Assembly: GCA_015228975.1 (NCBI GenBank)
Contig: JADGCN010000014.1
Span: 1-48,894 of the forward strand
DNA length: 48,894 bases
Reading direction: 5' to 3'
Source of the DNA: Magnetococcales bacterium
Lineage (GTDB): Bacteria > Pseudomonadota > Magnetococcia > Magnetococcales > UBA8363
Shown: piece by piece, positions 47,003-48,894 of the stretch
How the letters are laid out: the number at the start of each line of letters is the position of its first letter
Numbering within the stretch: the stretch's first letter is position 1
Position numbers and translations under genes: made by a program
Notes under the pieces: generated by a model
Seen by the model: only the letters and a program-made list of their open reading frames with translations
The model's database searches: none
What the model was told of the DNA's origin: nothing

Positions 47003-47111
47003 TTTCCGGCAGGCTGCCGACAACACGGTGCCAGGTCAGGGTGGCCTGGAATGGGGACGTTACAGAACCAAAAACCTGGCATTATCCCCATGGTACCCTA
47101 TTCCGCGATGA

Positions 47112-47396
47112 TTACATCTTACCCCCGGAATCGCCTCCGGAAGTGCCACCATCGGTGCCACCGGCCTCGGCAACAACCTGCCAGCTCGCAGCCCGGGCAG
47201 CGGTCGGTTCCAGATAGCCGGCCAGGGCCAAACTGGCATCGAGTCGAACTTGTGCCGGAGGGGTGGACAACGTTTCCCCGGCGCAGATCCTGCCAACCAT
47301 GGCATTGTTGGTACAGATGGTCGCTGCGGAGCTTTCGGAAACCGGACCCGCAACGAGAAGGGGGGAAACAACTGCCGCAAAGAGTGTTGAGTTCAC
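47112..47396 (-). CDS. Small peptide with hydrophobic leader and Gly-rich tail; candidate precursor
   Basis: A 94-residue product from the GTG at 47396, chosen because AGGAG lies 7 nt upstream; in a longer frame (ATG 47432) the same bases would be a rare AGG-AGA Arg pair. Residues 1-25 are hydrophobic (LFAAVVSPLLVAGP) and end SESSAA, like a signal peptide or leader. Two Cys follow (TICTNNAMVGRICAG), then LDASLALAGYLEP and a tail GGTDGGTSGGDSGGKM. I recognise no family. It precedes pqqD by 173 bp on the same strand. If the ATG at 47432 is used, a basic n-region (RDRRAK) makes a good Sec signal peptide. It could be a modified secreted peptide or an unrelated small exported protein. Confidence 0.6.
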   Translation of the reverse strand: MNSTLFAAVVSPLLVAGPVSESSAATICTNNAMVGRICAGETLSTPPAQVRLDASLALAGYLEPTAARAASWQVVAEAGGTDGGTSGGDSGGKM

Positions 47397-47717
47397 TTTC
47401 GCTCTCCTGTCACGCCAAATTTGATACACCATCACATGCTTCAGAAAAACCGCGAAGTTGCCCGCCCGAATACCACGGACAACGCATCGGTACAGGCTGC
47501 CTTTCCACGCGTCGAAAGTCAAGAACGAATTCCACGTATTAACCTCGATGAATGACATCCCATGGAATACAATGGCTCAATGTGGTATTTTTCATTCTCC
47601 TATGATAACAATATCTACCAATGTCCAAACGGTGAAAGGCCGTTTGCCGCCGCGCACCCTCGCAAAGGTTTCGTGAACAAGCTCTAACCTTTTAAGTCGT
47701 GAAATCAAGCCATTCTC
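47397..47717. other. Divergent intergenic region between peptide gene and helicase gene
   Basis: About 320 bp between two divergent genes, so promoters for both should lie here. On the minus strand TTGACT (47522-47517) resembles a -35, but no -10 is found at 16-18 bp. Open frames in it have no recognisable content. AT content rises near 47570-47640. I see no repeat or RNA element. Confidence 0.4.
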
Positions 47718-48701
47718 ATGAATCGGACCCGAACACCCACACCATCTACTGATTCCCCACCAACCGATTTGCCGAGCGACGACCCCAACGCATGGCTTCG
47801 ATTCCTAGCCCAATCCATCGTTCCCGTAGACGGTCACGCCCTGGCAATTGCCAAACGGGCGCTTCGTCTTTTCCCCGCAGTGCCTGAAATTCTCCATTTG
47901 GCCTGCCTGGCCGCCTTGGTGGAGCAAAAACCGAAAGAATTTTTAAATTTTCAGAAACGTTTGCTTCACCAGTTCACTCCAATGTTGGCCGATCACCTGC
48001 TGATGGCGATTTATCATGCCCAGGTTGGTCGATGGGCAACGGCAGCACTCACACTGAAACAACATGGCTTGCACAAGAGACGTGCTTTGCACCTCGCCAA
48101 TACATTTTGGTCCGATATCAATATCATGGGCTGGACCCTCACGTGGTTGGAAGCCATTGATCGCGGTGGTGTGCAACCAGTCAACAAACCGCGTCCCGGC
48201 AAAAAATCCGTAACCGATAAAAAAAAGAATGCTCGGCTCTCCGCCACTTCCACATCCCCTCCAGCAACGAAAAAAGAGCCCGCACCGGCACTGCCAGAGG
48301 ATCCCCTGCATGCGGCCTTCCCGGAATTGCCCAAGTTGGAGGTCCGTATCCCGATTCGTTATGAAATTCCAGAACCGTTGCCGTCTCCCCTCCCGGCATC
48401 GTCCATCGAGGAACGCGATCTTTCCTGGTTCAATCTTCGGGAGGAGTTCACTCATCTCGGGTTGCTGCAAGGGTTCAATGAACTTTTGTGCCTGACGCAT
48501 ATGCAACAGGTGGATACCTATGGGTATCAGGTGGAGACTGTGCGTAAAGTACTCAAACAATTTCGTGGGCGCGTTTTACTCGCGGACGAAGTTGGGCTGG
48601 GCAAAACCATTGAGGCGGGGATGATCCTCAAGGAGTACGTGCTGCGGGGCATGGCCGAACGCGTCCTGATCCCAAGCCGTTCACTTAATCTGTTGATTTA
48701 A
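47718..48701 (+). pseudogene. SNF2-type helicase, N-terminal part only (truncated)
   Basis: The 327-residue product has a roughly 150-residue helical N-terminal region of unknown type, a Lys/Pro-rich linker (about 155-205) and the start of a SNF2/RapA-like helicase: HMQQVDTYGYQVETV and motif I LLADEVGLGKTIEAG. Homology stops at AERVLI, and the frame closes 10 residues later (PSRSLNLLI). Motifs Ia to VI are absent, so no ATPase is made. The break falls at about 48670-48690 and an apparent mobile-element gene begins shortly after, so an insertion is the likely cause. Large helicases of this type occur in DNA repair, transcription recycling and phage defence (for example DISARM DrmD); which applies is unclear. 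Confidence 0.8.
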
Positions 48702-48754
48702 TCTGTGAAGCGGCGTAGCGTGGGCATGGTTACTGACTTTCTAAATTGGTTTTC

Positions 48755-48894
48755 ATGCAGAAAAAATCTTCCGCAATTTGTCCCATGAATCACCCCCGCA
48801 TACCTCCTGAGTGCGGTGGTATCCAGGTCAACCACTGTAAATCCCCAGTCTGTCCGAACTACGGCGTTGCGGCAGGACAGTTATCGGTGCGTGG
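48755..48894 (+). CDS. Probable transposase N-terminus (partial at window end)
   Basis: An open frame from the ATG at 48755 runs off the window end. It encodes a Cys-rich start with VNHCKSPVCPNYGV, a C-x4-C-x-N-x-G zinc-finger-like pattern seen at the N-terminus of some insertion-element proteins. It begins soon after the point where the helicase homology stops. The family is not assigned because only 46 codons are visible. Confidence 0.5.
   Translation, partial: MQKKSSAICPMNHPRIPPECGGIQVNHCKSPVCPNYGVAAGQLSVR

Noticed and set aside
47517-47522. TTGACT as promoter of the peptide gene
   Set aside because: No acceptable -10 hexamer at 16-18 bp spacing on the minus strand.

Overview
The window reads as chromosomal DNA of a Gram-negative proteobacterium. 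Supporting features are gspLMN of a type II secretion system, a TolC/RND efflux set, tatABC, two PilT/PilU-type retraction ATPases, a groES-groEL operon, and several c-di-GMP and cyclic-nucleotide-binding proteins. RNase J next to tat and ftsK, the many large multidomain signalling proteins and the formylglycine-generating-enzyme (FGE)-fold proteins would fit a deep-branching lineage such as the Magnetococcales. That placement is inference only, because no rRNA, tRNA or magnetosome gene is present.

Layout. 1-660: remnants of an ISAs1-type transposase abutting the tail of a GGDEF protein. 737-8311 (minus): a coiled-coil DUF3782-like protein, a small unknown protein, a CNT nucleoside transporter, a receiver-PAS-GGDEF-EAL regulator, a YfcE-like phosphodiesterase, then gspN, gspM and gspL. 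8598-15009 (plus): a haem-type sensor with GAF, GGDEF and EAL domains, then a 1204-residue protein ending in two cyclic-nucleotide-binding domains. 15068-16370 (minus): a CheY-like receiver and mutM. 16531-22912 (plus): the compact run tatA-tatB-tatC-rnj-ftsK. 22974-23756: an ftsK terminator and a gene-poor stretch. 23757-28644 (plus): a MORN/FGE-fold lipoprotein, a methyltransferase and two PilU-like ATPases. 28859-36160 (minus): the groESL operon with its terminator, a GDT1-type transporter, a periplasmic-binding-like protein coupled to a cyclic-nucleotide-domain/SLC13 permease fusion, and a phosphoesterase lipoprotein. 36299-44034 (plus): TolC-adaptor-RND pump, two tandem paralogous methionine-rich membrane proteins, and a secreted FGE-fold protein. 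44144-47396 (minus): a small peptide with a Gly-rich tail, a PqqD-like protein, an ATP-grasp ligase and a type III PLP decarboxylase. 47718-48894: a SNF2-type helicase gene cut short, followed by the start of a probable insertion-sequence gene.

The strongest candidate for an undescribed system is 44144-47396. A short hydrophobic-leader peptide with a GG-repeat tail lies upstream of a PqqD-like peptide-binding protein, an ATP-grasp ligase (overlapping ATGA) and a PLP decarboxylase 15 bp further on. The ligase/decarboxylase pairing resembles BtrJ/BtrK of butirosin biosynthesis, which load and decarboxylate an amino acid on a carrier protein. A similar ligation and decarboxylation on a ribosomal peptide is therefore a testable hypothesis.

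Second-line candidates are the tandem Met-rich paralogs beside the RND pump, the cyclic-nucleotide-domain/SLC13 permease coupled to a periplasmic sensor-like protein, and the giant double cyclic-nucleotide-binding protein whose first about 900 residues match no family I recognise.
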